From: Massilia oculi
GTDB taxonomy: Bacteria; Pseudomonadota; Gammaproteobacteria; Burkholderiales; Burkholderiaceae_D
Direction: 5' to 3'
NCBI RefSeq assembly: GCF_003143515.1
Contig: NZ_CP029343.1
Span: 620,001-684,000, forward strand
Length of the DNA stretch: 64,000 bases
Shown: in pieces, positions 20,904 to 30,437 of the stretch
Layout: each line of letters opens with the position of its first letter
How positions within the stretch are numbered: the first letter of the stretch is position 1
Position numbers and translations under genes: made by a program
The notes under the pieces: generated by a model
The model's input: the letters and a program-made list of their open reading frames with translations, nothing else
Databases searched by the model: none
What the model was told of the DNA's origin: nothing

Positions 20904-23594
20904 CTAACGTAATGCAAGGCGCATTTTTCGGATGCCCTCCTCGCCGTCGATCGTCACCTCGAAACCCAGCTTCTTGACCATGGCGACGATGCGCGAATTC
21001 TGGGGCAGCGCCTCGCCCACGATCTCGCCGGTGCCGCGCGCCCGGCAATACTCGATCAACTTGGTCATCATGATCCGCCCCAGCCCCATGCCCTTCAGGT
21101 CGGAGCGCACGGTCACCGCGAATTCGGCGCTGGTGTTGTCGGGGTCGGCCACCACCCTGCCCACCGCCAGGGTCTCGTTCACGCCTTCGGCATTCTTGCG
21201 GGTGGCGATGAAGGCCATCTCGCGGTCGTAGTCGATCTGGGTGAAGCGCGCCAGCTGCGACGGCTGCAACTCGCGGATGCGCACGAACATGCGGTAGCGG
21301 ATGTCGTCCGGGGTCAGCGCATCGAAGAAGGCCAGGTGGGCCGGGCCGTCCTCCGGACGGATCGGGCGCAGCAGCAGCGGCGCGCCTTGCCAGTCGATCG
21401 TCTCTTCGAGCTCGCGCGGATAGGGACGGATCGCCAGGCGGTCGAGCGTGCTGCCAGAGCGGTCGGCCAGCGCCAGGCGCACCCGCGCATCGAGCACGGT
21501 CGCCCCCTTGCTGTCGGCCAGCAGCGGGTTGATGTCGAGTTCGACGATCTCGGGGATGTCGGAGACCAGGCGCGAGACCTGGATCAGCACCGCCAGGATC
21601 GCGTCCAGGTTGGCCGGCGGCCGGTTGCGGTAGCCGGCCAGCAGGCGCGCCACCCGCGTGCGGTCGACCAGGTCGCGCGCCAGCACCAGGTTCAGCGGCG
21701 GCAGGGCCACCGAATGGTCGTCGGTGACCTCCACCGAGATCCCGCCCTGGCCGAACACCAGCACCGGGCCGAACACCAGATCGGTGGCGGCGCCGACGAT
21801 CAGTTCATGGCCGTTGGCGCGCCGGCACATGGCCTGCACCGAAAATCCGTCGAAGCGCGCCTGGGGGAACAACTCGTCCAGGCGCTTCCTCATGCGCTGG
21901 GCGCTGGCGCGCACCGCATCGTCCGAATCGAGGTCGAGCGTCACGCCGCCGAAGTCCGACTTGTGCATCACGTCGGGGGTCAGGATCTTGACCGCGACCG
22001 GGTAGCCGATGGCGCGCGCCGCCGCCACCGCGGCCTCGACGTCGGGCGCGGCGCGGGTCTCGACCAGGGCCAGGCCGTAGGCGCGCAGGATGGCCTTGGT
22101 CTCGGGATCGGACAGCAGCAGGCGCTTGTTGGCGATCGCCTCGCGCACCAGCGCCCGTGCGGCGCTGCGGTCGGGCGCCATGTGGCCGACCATCGAGGGC
22201 GGCACTTCCATCAGGAGGTTCTGGTTGCGGCGATAGTTCACCAGCTGCAGGAAGCCGGCCACGCCGTCTTCAGGGGTGCGGAAGGTCGGCATGCGCGCAT
22301 TGGCGGCGATGGTGCGCGCCTCGAGCACCGAGGCGCCGCCCAGCCAGCACGACAGGATCGGGCGCGAGGCGGCGCGCGCCAGCGGCGCGATGGCGTTCGC
22401 CACTTCGCGGCTGTCGACGGTGGCGGTCGGCGAATGCACGACCAGCACGGCGTCGACCTGCGGGTCCTTGAGCAGGATCTCGAGCGCGGCCGCGTAGCGC
22501 TCGGGCGGCGCGCCGCCCAGCAGGTTGACCGCGAGGTTGACCGTCCTTGCGTTCGCCCCGCCGGGCAGCAGCGCGTCCAGTTGGGCGATGGACTCGGGCG
22601 ACAGCGTGGCGGCCGTGCCCTTGCCGTAGCGCAGCGCGTCGCGCGCCAGCACGCCGGGTCCCGCGCCGTTGCTGACGATGGCCAGCCGCTCGCCATGCAA
22701 CGGGCGGGCATAGGCCAGGGTCTCGACCGCCGCGAACAGCTGCTCGGTGGTGTACACCCGCAGCATGCCGGCGCGCCGCACCGCGGCGTCGAATACGTCG
22801 TCCTCGCTGGCCAGGGCCCCGCTCTCGCTGGCCAACGCGCGCACGCCATCATCAAAGGAGCGCGACTTGAGCACCAGCACCGGCTTGCTGCGCGCCGCGG
22901 CGCGCGCCGCCGACATGAACTTGCGCGCATAGCGCAGCTGGTCGACGTAGAGCAGGATGGCGCCCGCGTGGCCGTCGCTCGCCAGGTAGTCCAGCACGTC
23001 GCCCAGGTCGACGTCGCTCGAGTCGCCCAGCGAGATGAAGTGCGAAAAGCCGATGCCGCGCGTGCGGGCCCAGTCCAGCACGCCGGTCATCAGGGAACCG
23101 GATTGCGAGACGAAGGCGATCCGCCCCGCCAGCGCACCGCTGTGGGCCACGCTGGCGTTCAGGCCGAGGCCGGGCGCCAGCAGGCCGGCGCTGTTCGGTC
23201 CGAGCAGGCGCAGCAGATAGGGATGGGCCGCATCGAGCGCGGCCTGGCGCAGGCTGCGGCCGCGTCCATCGCGCGCCTTCGCCATTCCGCTGCTGAGCAC
23301 CACGGCCGCGCGCGTGCCGCGCTCGCCCAGCTGGCGCACCAGTTGCGGCACGGTCGCCGGCGGCGTGCAGATCACGGCCAGCTCGGGTGCCTCGGGCAGG
23401 TCGGCCACGCTGTCGTAGCAGGGCAGCTCGCCGACCTGCTCGTACTTGGGGTTGACCGCGTACAGCTTGCCCTTGAAGCCGCCGCCCAGCAGATTGTCGA
23501 GCAGGGTCGTGCCCATGCTGCCGGGGCGCTCGGAGGCGCCGATCAGGGCCACCGATTTCGGCGCGAACAGGTATTGCAGGTTGCGAACGCTCAT
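20904..23594 (-). CDS. Pat-type protein lysine acetyltransferase (NDP-CoA-synthetase-like/GNAT)
   Basis: 896 residues. The layout matches PatZ/Pat enzymes that acetylate and silence acetyl-CoA synthetase and other proteins: a CoA-binding domain (LFAPKSVALIGASERPGSMG, residues 1-130), a succinyl-CoA-ligase-like region (FVSQSGSLMTG, about 150-460), an ATP-grasp domain (about 480-700; VAVKILTPDVMHKSDFGGV) and a C-terminal GNAT (about 730-890; FAVTVRSDLKGMGLGRIMMTKLIEYCRARG). In Pat the ligase part is catalytically inert and regulates the GNAT; from sequence alone an active ADP-forming ligase cannot be excluded. The ATG at 23594 is followed directly by the domain. Divergent from the copper operon, with about 115 bases between. 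Confidence 0.88.
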   Translation of the reverse strand: MSVRNLQYLFAPKSVALIGASERPGSMGTTLLDNLLGGGFKGKLYAVNPKYEQVGELPCYDSVADLPEAPELAVICTPPATVPQLVRQLGERGTRAAVVLSSGMAKARDGRGRSLRQAALDAAHPYLLRLLGPNSAGLLAPGLGLNASVAHSGALAGRIAFVSQSGSLMTGVLDWARTRGIGFSHFISLGDSSDVDLGDVLDYLASDGHAGAILLYVDQLRYARKFMSAARAAARSKPVLVLKSRSFDDGVRALASESGALASEDDVFDAAVRRAGMLRVYTTEQLFAAVETLAYARPLHGERLAIVSNGAGPGVLARDALRYGKGTAATLSPESIAQLDALLPGGANARTVNLAVNLLGGAPPERYAAALEILLKDPQVDAVLVVHSPTATVDSREVANAIAPLARAASRPILSCWLGGASVLEARTIAANARMPTFRTPEDGVAGFLQLVNYRRNQNLLMEVPPSMVGHMAPDRSAARALVREAIANKRLLLSDPETKAILRAYGLALVETRAAPDVEAAVAAARAIGYPVAVKILTPDVMHKSDFGGVTLDLDSDDAVRASAQRMRKRLDELFPQARFDGFSVQAMCRRANGHELIVGAATDLVFGPVLVFGQGGISVEVTDDHSVALPPLNLVLARDLVDRTRVARLLAGYRNRPPANLDAILAVLIQVSRLVSDIPEIVELDINPLLADSKGATVLDARVRLALADRSGSTLDRLAIRPYPRELEETIDWQGAPLLLRPIRPEDGPAHLAFFDALTPDDIRYRMFVRIRELQPSQLARFTQIDYDREMAFIATRKNAEGVNETLAVGRVVADPDNTSAEFAVTVRSDLKGMGLGRIMMTKLIEYCRARGTGEIVGEALPQNSRIVAMVKKLGFEVTIDGEEGIRKMRLALR

Positions 23595-23672
23595 TGATGG
23601 TGACCTTTTTATCGGCAAGTAGTGACACATCGTATCAAACGCCGCGGGCCAAGGGCGCGTCAAAGCCGGGGC

Positions 23673-23703
23673 TTGCCGCCCGGGGCGCCGGGCGTGCTAG
23701 AAT
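23673..23703 (+). promoter_or_regulatory. Promoter of the copper operon with a 19-bp spacer
   Basis: TTGCCG (23673-23678) and TAGAAT (23698-23703) are 19 bases apart, the long spacing used by MerR-family activators, and the spacer contains the dyad GCCCGGGGCGCCGGGC. The expected start point coincides with the GTG at 23710, so the message may be leaderless. It differs from the copA CueR box in sequence, so the regulator is not identified. Confidence 0.4.
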
Positions 23704-23709
23704 CGCCGC

Positions 23710-24102
23710 GTGAAATATTCTCTCCGTCTCCTGTTCGTATGGCTGATGCTGCTGGCGATCCCGTTCCAGGGAATCGCTTCGGCCGCCATGCTTGCGTGCG
23801 CACACGACGCGCCGCAAGGGACGCAGCAGGCCGCTCATGCGGCCCCGCACCACGACGCCGCAAGCACCCCTTGCCACGAAATGCAGGACCAGGCGCCAGA
23901 TATTGCCCAGGATGCGCACGATCATGACGGCAGCTGCAGCGCCTGCGCCGCATGCTGCATGGGCGCCGCCATGGCGCCCGCGTCCGGCATCGCGCCGCCT
24001 CCGCCCACGCTGACCACCGCTCTCCTCGTGGCCGCCACCGGCCGCCTCGCCGCGGTCGACCTCGCGCTGCCCGAACGACCGCCCCGCTTCCCGCTCGCCT
24101 GA
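23710..24102 (+). CDS. Secreted Cys/His-rich protein, likely copper-related
   Basis: 130 residues with a signal peptide (YSLRLLFVWLMLLAIPFQGIA). The mature part has clustered ligands for soft metals: CAHDAP, HAAPHHDAASTPCHEM, AHDHDGSCSACAACCMG. This pattern is typical of small periplasmic proteins at the head of copper-resistance operons, but the family itself is not identified. The start is a GTG with no ribosome site, which suits a leaderless message from the promoter just upstream. It is the first of four plus-strand genes ending in the multicopper oxidase. Confidence 0.65.
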   Translation: MKYSLRLLFVWLMLLAIPFQGIASAAMLACAHDAPQGTQQAAHAAPHHDAASTPCHEMQDQAPDIAQDAHDHDGSCSACAACCMGAAMAPASGIAPPPPTLTTALLVAATGRLAAVDLALPERPPRFPLA

Positions 24103-24158
24103 TTTCGCCCGCCGCGCCCCGTGCGCGGTCCGACGCATTTCATCCGAACGAGGACACC

Positions 24159-24518
24159 ATGTTTACGTACACCGCCGCGCCATGGCGCGCGGCCGCCCTG
24201 CTGGGCGCATTGCTCGCGGCCATGCCCGCCATCGCCCAGCACACCGCCATCGACCCCGCCGCCGCCGTTCCCGAGACGCGATATCAAAGCGCCCATGTGC
24301 AGCGCCCGCCTGCCGCCGCCGCGACCACGCCCGACCGCAACTGGCAGGAAAGCAACCGCACCGTGGCCGGCCAGCCGGCGCATGCCCATCATGGCGCACA
24401 CGCCGCACATGCCGACCACTCCGCACATGCGGGCCATGCCAAGCCCGCGCCAAAGGCGAAGCCGAAGGCCGACGGCCATGAACACCATGGCCACCACGGG
24501 CATGGAGAACACCACTGA
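24159..24518 (+). CDS. Secreted His-rich protein, likely periplasmic copper binder
   Basis: 119 residues. A signal peptide ends near AMPAIAQ; the mature chain contains a central segment PDRNWQESNRTVAG and a C-terminal half dominated by His (HAHHGAHAAHADHSAH, then EHHGHHGHGEHH), suited to bind copper or another transition metal in the periplasm. An AGGA ribosome site lies six bases before the ATG. Its stop overlaps the start of the TolC-like gene by one base (TGATG), so the two are translationally coupled. Confidence 0.7.
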   Translation: MFTYTAAPWRAAALLGALLAAMPAIAQHTAIDPAAAVPETRYQSAHVQRPPAAAATTPDRNWQESNRTVAGQPAHAHHGAHAAHADHSAHAGHAKPAPKAKPKADGHEHHGHHGHGEHH

Positions 24519-25930
24519 TGGCCACTCAGATGATGTCGCGCAGCGCCCTGGCCGCGGCTGCCGCGCTGCTGCTGGCCGGCTGCGCCAGCACCGATCCCGG
24601 CGCCGCATTGCGCATCAGCGCCGACGAGGCGCGCGAGCGTACCGGCGTCGAGGCGCGCCTGCTGCGCAACGACGACGACCGGCGCGCACTGGCGCTGGAA
24701 ATCGACGCCCTGCTCAAGGAGCCGCTCGGCCTGGACGCCGCCGTGCGCATCGCCGTCCTGAACCACCCCGGCCTGCAGGCAAGCTACTGGGACGCCGGCA
24801 TCGCCCAGGCCGACCTGGCCCAGGCCGCGCGCCTGCGCAATCCCTCGTTCGGCTTTTCGCGCATGGATGGCGGCGGCAGCCGCGAGATCGAGCGCGGCGT
24901 GTCGCTCGACCTGGCGGGCCTCCTGACCATGCCGCTGCGCCAGCGCATGGCCGAGCGGCGCCACCAGGAGACCACGCTACGGGTCGCCGCCGCCATCGAA
25001 CGCCATGCGATCGCCACCCGGCGCGCCTGGATCGAGGCCGTGGCCGCCGGCCAGGCGCTCGACTATGCGCGCCAGGTCGCCGCGGCGGCCGACGCCTCGA
25101 GCGAACTGATGGAACGCATGACCCTGGCCGGCAATGCCAGCGCGCTCGACCTGGCGCGCGAATCGGCCTTCCATGCCGAAGCCGGCGCCGCTGTCCTGCG
25201 CGCCGCCCGCGCCCGCGACGTCGCCCGCGAACACCTGACGCGCCAGCTCGGCCTGTGGGGCTTTCAGGCCGGCTACGCCCTGCCGGAACGCCTGCCGGAG
25301 CTGCCGGCGCAGCCGGTCGAACTGGCCGGCATCGAACGCCTGGCGCTGGAGCGGCGCCTCGACGTGCGCGCAGCGCGCGCCGCCGCCGCCGGCACCGCCG
25401 CCGACCTGGGCCTGACGCGCGCCACGCGCATGGTCAATGTGCTCGACCTGGGCTACGCCAGCAAGAGCGAGACGGGCGAGCCGCGCAGCGAAGGCTATGA
25501 GATCTCGCTCGAACTGCCGCTGTTCGACTGGGGCGGCGCCCGGGTCGCGCGTGCTGAAAGCCTGTACATGCAGGCCGTCGGGCGGGTCGCCGAGACGGCC
25601 GTGAATGCGCGCAGCGAAGCGCGCGCCGGCTACCTGGGCTACCGCGCAAGCTACGACGTCGCGCGCCACTACCGCGACCAGGTGATCCCGCTGCGCCAGA
25701 AGATCGCGGGCGAGACCCTGCTGCGCTACAACGGCATGCTGGCCAGCCCCTTCGAGCTGCTGGCCGATGCGCGCGAACAGGCGGCGGCGGTGCATGCCAC
25801 CATCGACGCCCTCAAGGATTTCTGGCTGGCCGAGGCCGACCTCGAAGCCGCCCTGGGAGGCCGCCTGCAGACTGCCCCGCCGGCGGCCCCGCCGCACGGC
25901 CAGGCCCACGAACACAAGGAAGCACAATGA
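24518..25930 (+). CDS. TolC-family outer membrane efflux lipoprotein
   Basis: 470 residues. Lipobox LLLAGCAST places the N-terminal Cys in the outer membrane. Two outer-membrane-efflux repeats follow (about 70-260 and 270-460), long helices broken by short barrel strands, as in CusC-type channels. The conserved first motif is seen as AVRIAVLNHPGLQASYWDAGIAQADL. The protein would let metal leave the periplasm, but no RND pump or membrane-fusion gene is adjacent, so it may partner with components elsewhere. Overlaps the oxidase gene by four bases. Confidence 0.88.
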   Translation: MATQMMSRSALAAAAALLLAGCASTDPGAALRISADEARERTGVEARLLRNDDDRRALALEIDALLKEPLGLDAAVRIAVLNHPGLQASYWDAGIAQADLAQAARLRNPSFGFSRMDGGGSREIERGVSLDLAGLLTMPLRQRMAERRHQETTLRVAAAIERHAIATRRAWIEAVAAGQALDYARQVAAAADASSELMERMTLAGNASALDLARESAFHAEAGAAVLRAARARDVAREHLTRQLGLWGFQAGYALPERLPELPAQPVELAGIERLALERRLDVRAARAAAAGTAADLGLTRATRMVNVLDLGYASKSETGEPRSEGYEISLELPLFDWGGARVARAESLYMQAVGRVAETAVNARSEARAGYLGYRASYDVARHYRDQVIPLRQKIAGETLLRYNGMLASPFELLADAREQAAAVHATIDALKDFWLAEADLEAALGGRLQTAPPAAPPHGQAHEHKEAQ

Positions 25931-27312
25931 CCAACCGCAGATCGTTCCTGACCGGCGCCGGCGTGACCATGCTGGGCGCCTCGCTGGTGAGCAAGGCCGG
26001 CGCCGCCACGCTGCCCGAAGCCCCGGTCCACACCTCCGCCGCCACCGCGGCCCCGCTGGCGCCAACCGGCGGCCGTCCCTACAACCCGGTCGTGACCCTC
26101 AACGGCTGGACCCTGCCCTGGCGCATGAAGGACGGCGTCAAGGAATTCCACCTGGTGGCCGAACCCGTTGTGCGCGAGCTGGCGCCCGGCATGCAGGCCA
26201 ATCTGTGGGGCTACAACGGCCAGAGCCCGGGGCCCACGATCGAGGTTGTCGAAGGCGACCGGGTGCGCATTTTCGTGACCAACAAGCTGCCGGAGCACAC
26301 CAGCGTGCACTGGCACGGCCAGTTGCTGCCGTGCGGGATGGACGGAGTCACCGGCCTCACGCAGCCCGGCATCCAGCCGGGCAAGACCTTCGTCTATGAA
26401 TTCGTGGCGCGCCATGCCGGCACCTTCATGTACCACCCGCATGCCGATGAGATGCAGCAGATGGCGATGGGGATGATGGGTTTCTGGGTCACGCATCCGA
26501 AGAATCCGCGCCAGCACGCCGTCGACCGCGATTACGTGATGCTGCTGTCGTCCTACGACATCGAGCCGGGCAGCTACACGCCGCGCACCAACACCATGCT
26601 CGACTTCAATCTGTGGACCATCAACAGCCGCGTGTTCCCGGGCCTGGATCCGATGGTGGCCGGGCTGAACGAGAAGGTGCGCATCCGGGTCGGCAACCTG
26701 ACGATGACCAACCACCCGATCCACCTGCACGGCCACCGCTTCGAAGTGGCCGGCACCGACGGCGGCTGGGTGCCCAAGTCGGCGCGCTGGCCCGAGGTGA
26801 CCACCGACGTCGCGGTCGGCCAGATGCGTGCCATCGAGTTCGTGGCCGACGCGCCGGGCGACTGGGCTTTCCACTGCCATAAATCGCACCACACGATGAA
26901 TGCGATGGGCCATGACGTGCCGACCCTGATCGGCGTCGACCACCGCGGCGTGGCCGAGAAGATCAACAAGCTGGTGCCGGGCTATATGGTCATGGGCGAC
27001 AAGGGCGGCTCGATGGGCGACATGAAGATGGCGCTGCCGCACAATACGCTGCCGATGATGAGCGGCGACGGCCCCTTCGGCAACCTGGAGATGGGCGGCA
27101 TGTTCACGGTACTGAAGGTGCGCGAGGGCTTGAAGCGCGGCGACTACCGCGATCCCGGCTGGTACCGCCACCCGGCCGGCAGCGTCGCCCGCGAATGGAC
27201 CGGCGAGGTGCCGGCCGCCACCAGTGCGCCGCATGCCAGCCAGCAGGCGCCGGCCGGCCCTGCCCTCAAGGCGCGCAAGCCGGGCCCGAAGGACCACGAC
27301 GGCCACCACTAG
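25927..27312 (+). CDS. Tat-exported multicopper oxidase, CopA/PcoA-like
   Basis: 461 residues. A twin-arginine-type signal (TNRRSFLTGAGVTMLG) exports the folded enzyme. The copper sites are complete: HWHG, YHPHADE, HPIHLHGH and HCHKSHHTM. Multicopper oxidases of this type oxidise Cu(I) or phenols in the periplasm and protect against copper. The C terminus has a Met-rich stretch (GSMGDMKMALPHNTLPMMSG), a possible Cu(I) entry loop, and a His-rich end (KDHDGHH). Co-transcribed with the two His-rich proteins and the TolC-like channel. Its TAG stop is shared with the convergent kinase stop (CTAG). Confidence 0.92.
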   Translation: MTNRRSFLTGAGVTMLGASLVSKAGAATLPEAPVHTSAATAAPLAPTGGRPYNPVVTLNGWTLPWRMKDGVKEFHLVAEPVVRELAPGMQANLWGYNGQSPGPTIEVVEGDRVRIFVTNKLPEHTSVHWHGQLLPCGMDGVTGLTQPGIQPGKTFVYEFVARHAGTFMYHPHADEMQQMAMGMMGFWVTHPKNPRQHAVDRDYVMLLSSYDIEPGSYTPRTNTMLDFNLWTINSRVFPGLDPMVAGLNEKVRIRVGNLTMTNHPIHLHGHRFEVAGTDGGWVPKSARWPEVTTDVAVGQMRAIEFVADAPGDWAFHCHKSHHTMNAMGHDVPTLIGVDHRGVAEKINKLVPGYMVMGDKGGSMGDMKMALPHNTLPMMSGDGPFGNLEMGGMFTVLKVREGLKRGDYRDPGWYRHPAGSVAREWTGEVPAATSAPHASQQAPAGPALKARKPGPKDHDGHH

Positions 27313-30065
27313 CGCCTTGTTTGATCCTGCGTCACCCCGCGCAGCAGCTCGATCAGCTGCTGCGGCGCGACCGGCTTGGTGAAGTGCTCGTCGAAGCCGG
27401 CCGCGCGCGAGGCGGCGCGGTCTTCCTGGCGTCCGCGTCCCGTGACCGCCACCAGGTAGGGGCGCGGACACTTGTCGGCCAGGATCGCCGCCACTTCCAG
27501 TCCGCTCATCTCGGGCATGCCGAGGTCGAGCACCACGATGTCGGCGCGGCGCTCATCGTACAGCCGCAGCGCCTGGACGCCGTCGTGCGCCACCGCCACG
27601 GTCGCGCCCTCGGAACGCAGCAGCCAGGCCAGCGAATCGGCGGCGTCGACGTTGTCGTCGGCCACCAGGATATGCCTGCCGGTGACGGCGCCGCCGGCCG
27701 ACTCGCTCTCGGCGTGGGCCTCCGGCTCGGCCGCCTCGCACAGCGGCAGGCGCACGATGAAGGTGGCGCCTTGCCCCTCCCCATCGCTGTCGGCGCGCAC
27801 GCTGCCGCCATGCAGCTCGACGAAGCCCTTGGCCAGCGACAGCCCGATTCCCAGGCCGCCCTGGGCCAGGTGGCGCGCGCTGCCGACCTGCACGAAGGGA
27901 TCGAACACGCGCTCGATCATGCCGGCGTCAAGGCCGACGCCGTTGTCGGCCACCCAGGCCACCGCCTCGCCGTTCTCCGAGCGCAGTCCGATCTCGAGCG
28001 CCCCGCCAGGCGGCGTGTACTTGGCCGCATTGTTGATCAGGTTCGCGAACACCTGGGTCAGGCGCAGCGCGTCGGCGTCGACCCACAGTGGCTCGTCGAC
28101 CAGCCGCAGCGCCACCTGGTGGCGTCCGCTCTCGATCAGCGGCATGCTGGCCTGCAGGGCGTCGCGGATCAGCCGCCCGAGTTCGACCCGCGCGCGGCGC
28201 AGCTCGATCTTGCCGCGGCCGATGCGCGAGACCTCCAGCAGGTCGTCCAGCAGGCGCGCCATCTGGGCCACCTGGCGGCCGACCATAGCCGCGATCCATT
28301 CGATGCGCTCGGGCGGCAGGGACTTGCAGCGCAGCAGCGAGGCCGCGTTGGCGATCGGCGCCAGCGGGTTGCGCAGCTCATGCGCCAGGGTGGCGATGTA
28401 CACGTCCTTGCGCTGGTCGGCCTCGCGCAGGCCGTCCATCGCCTGTTCGCGCTCGGTCACGTCCAGCACCAGCGAGAATACGGTCAGGATCTGGCCGGCC
28501 TCGTCGACCAGCACCGAGTTGTACCACTCGCAGCACAGCACGCGGCCGTCGCGGGTAAGGTTGCGGTTGCTCGACTTGGCGTGGCGGGTGGGAGAATCGA
28601 GCAGGCGCCGGATCATCAGGCCCACCTGGTCGGCGTCGCTCTCGTGGATCATCGGCAGCGCATCGATGCGGGAGCCGACCACCTCATGCTGGCGCCAGCC
28701 GAACAGCTCTTCGGCGCGGCCATTCCACTGGGTGACGACCCGTTCGCGGTTCCATTCGATCACGGCCAGCGGGGTGTTCTCGATCAGGTAGCGCGTCTGG
28801 TCCAGCGCGCGCGCCAGGGCCGCGCTGGCCTCGGTGCGCTCGGTGACGTCGTCCAGCACGATCACCGCCGCCGCGAGCTCGGCGGCGCCGTCGCGCAGCG
28901 GCGCGCCGCTCACCGTATAGGTGCGCCGCACGCCTGCATGAACGCTTTCCAGCACGGCGTCGTGGAAGGTCTCGCCGCCCACCGCGCGCGCCACCGGAGC
29001 GCGGATCAGGTCGAGCATGGCCGCGATGCCGCGGTGCGTCCCGGCATGCGCGCCGTCGGCGCCCGGGCCGAAATTGGCCGCCATCCGGCCGGCCTGGTCA
29101 TTGGCCATCACGCAGCGCCCCGCCGCGTCGACGATCAGCACCCCGTCCGGCAACTGCCGCAGCACCGTCCCCAGCAGGCTTTGCCACTGGGCGTGGGCGC
29201 GGGTCTCCATCATTTCCTGGAAGGTCGCGTGCAGGCGCGCATGCAGGGCGATATTGTCGATCGCCAGCGCGCCCAGCACGAACAGCGCCGCCGCCAGTCC
29301 ATACAGTCGGCCGGCATAGAAACCGAGGTCGAACGTGCCATCGTTGAGCACGCAGGACAGCGCGACCTCGAACATCCAGGCCGCCATCGCCACCGCCAGC
29401 CAGACATCGAGCACGGTGCGCGGGCGCTTGCGCACGATCGCCCACAGCACGCCGACCGTGAGGGCAAGAACGGCGCCCGCGATCCAGTGATACAGCGGCA
29501 GCGTGCGCGTTCCCACCATCAATGGCGGCAGCCAGCGCACGCCCGAGGTCGACACCAGCACCAGCAGCGCCACGACCAGCACGATCAGCAAGGCGCCGAC
29601 GCGCATGAAGTGCGGGGGCAGCGGCGGCGCATCGGTGCTGCGGGTATAGCCGAGCACGAACAGGGGGAACAGCGCATGCCAGGCGAGGTGCAGCCAGGGC
29701 GTGGTCTGGTGATTGCCGCCCAGCACGCCCTGGTCGGCGAACAGGCCGGGAAAGGTCAGCAGGTGGGCGCTGGCGATCAGCGCCGTGAGCAGGTAGCCCA
29801 GAACCAGGAGGCCGAGCGCGCGCGAGCGTCCGGTGTGGACGTGTCCCAGCAGCAGGATGCCGGTCAGCAAGTTGACGCCGATCAGCACCGAGCCGTACAT
29901 CGGGATGAATTCCGGCGCCCGCGCCAGCGGGATCCCGGCGGCCGGCGCCAGCAGCGCGAAGACCAGCGCCAGGCAGGACACTACCCATAGCGCGTGGCGC
30001 AGCTGGGCGCCGCTCGGCGGATGCTTTACCAGGTCGGTCGGTTCTGCCGGAACGCCTTGTCGCAT
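27309..30065 (-). CDS. Membrane hybrid histidine kinase (MASE4-PAS-PAS-HK-REC)
   Basis: 918 residues. The N terminus is a MASE4 multi-helix membrane sensor (about 20-270; FIPMYGSVLIGVNLLTGILLL, HLLTFPGLFADQG, WLHLAWHALFPLFVLGY). Two PAS domains follow (PDGVLIVDAAGRCVMANDQAG; LAVIEWNRERVVTQWNGRAEELFGW), then HisKA ([15 protein letters not shown]), an ATPase (NLINNAAKYTPPGG, VADNGVGLD, GGLGIGLSLAKGFV) and a receiver (VADDNVDAADS, Asp in VVLDLGMPEMSG, FTKPVAPQ). GGGGAG precedes the ATG by six bases. It lies between the oxidase and copA genes and may sense envelope or metal stress, but no direct link is visible. Confidence 0.9.
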   Translation of the reverse strand: MRQGVPAEPTDLVKHPPSGAQLRHALWVVSCLALVFALLAPAAGIPLARAPEFIPMYGSVLIGVNLLTGILLLGHVHTGRSRALGLLVLGYLLTALIASAHLLTFPGLFADQGVLGGNHQTTPWLHLAWHALFPLFVLGYTRSTDAPPLPPHFMRVGALLIVLVVALLVLVSTSGVRWLPPLMVGTRTLPLYHWIAGAVLALTVGVLWAIVRKRPRTVLDVWLAVAMAAWMFEVALSCVLNDGTFDLGFYAGRLYGLAAALFVLGALAIDNIALHARLHATFQEMMETRAHAQWQSLLGTVLRQLPDGVLIVDAAGRCVMANDQAGRMAANFGPGADGAHAGTHRGIAAMLDLIRAPVARAVGGETFHDAVLESVHAGVRRTYTVSGAPLRDGAAELAAAVIVLDDVTERTEASAALARALDQTRYLIENTPLAVIEWNRERVVTQWNGRAEELFGWRQHEVVGSRIDALPMIHESDADQVGLMIRRLLDSPTRHAKSSNRNLTRDGRVLCCEWYNSVLVDEAGQILTVFSLVLDVTEREQAMDGLREADQRKDVYIATLAHELRNPLAPIANAASLLRCKSLPPERIEWIAAMVGRQVAQMARLLDDLLEVSRIGRGKIELRRARVELGRLIRDALQASMPLIESGRHQVALRLVDEPLWVDADALRLTQVFANLINNAAKYTPPGGALEIGLRSENGEAVAWVADNGVGLDAGMIERVFDPFVQVGSARHLAQGGLGIGLSLAKGFVELHGGSVRADSDGEGQGATFIVRLPLCEAAEPEAHAESESAGGAVTGRHILVADDNVDAADSLAWLLRSEGATVAVAHDGVQALRLYDERRADIVVLDLGMPEMSGLEVAAILADKCPRPYLVAVTGRGRQEDRAASRAAGFDEHFTKPVAPQQLIELLRGVTQDQTRR

Positions 30066-30230
30066 TGTTCTCCCCGTGGCGGATCCGGCGGGGGCAGCAG
30101 GCGTTCTGCGGCTGTCCGGGCGGCGCCATGTTTTATTGTCGTTTCAATAAAATATAGCGCAATTCTCTTTGCATAGGGCGAGGAATAAATGGCTTAACGT
30201 CCATATTTGATACCGCTGGACGAAAAAACC

Positions 30231-30437
30231 CTAGGCGGCGGATCGCGCGGTGACCGGATACCCTGCGCCGTCGATGGCGGCCACGATCCGGTCGAGGTCG
30301 GCCTGGCTGTCGATGCGCACGCTGCCCTTGTCGAGGTCGATCGCGACCTTGGCGTCGGCGTCGACCGCCTGCACCGATTTGGTGACGCGGCCCACGCAAT
30401 GGTTGCAGCTCATGCCTTCCACGGTCAGTTCATACAT
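30231..30437 (-). CDS. copZ: CopZ-like copper chaperone from an internal start in copA
   Basis: The last 68 residues of the copA frame form a complete heavy-metal-associated domain: [18 protein letters not shown] and a full beta-alpha-beta-beta-alpha-beta pattern, the size of a free CopZ chaperone. An ATG starts it at 30437 with AGGAG eight bases upstream, as good as most starts in the window, and a GGGGCG-GAAA-CGCCCC hairpin just before. It could therefore be made both as a fusion and as a free chaperone. This is inference; a lost copA stop cannot be excluded. Confidence 0.55.
   Translation of the reverse strand: MYELTVEGMSCNHCVGRVTKSVQAVDADAKVAIDLDKGSVRIDSQADLDRIVAAIDGAGYPVTARSAA

Noticed and set aside
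21336..23597. A 753-codon plus-strand frame opposite the Pat-like gene
   Set aside because: Same shadow composition, no ribosome site and no domain; the minus-strand protein has clear CoA-binding and GNAT motifs.
24389..24518. Possible simple repeat in the His-rich gene
   Set aside because: The repetition reflects His/Ala codons of a metal-binding tail, not a DNA-level tandem array.
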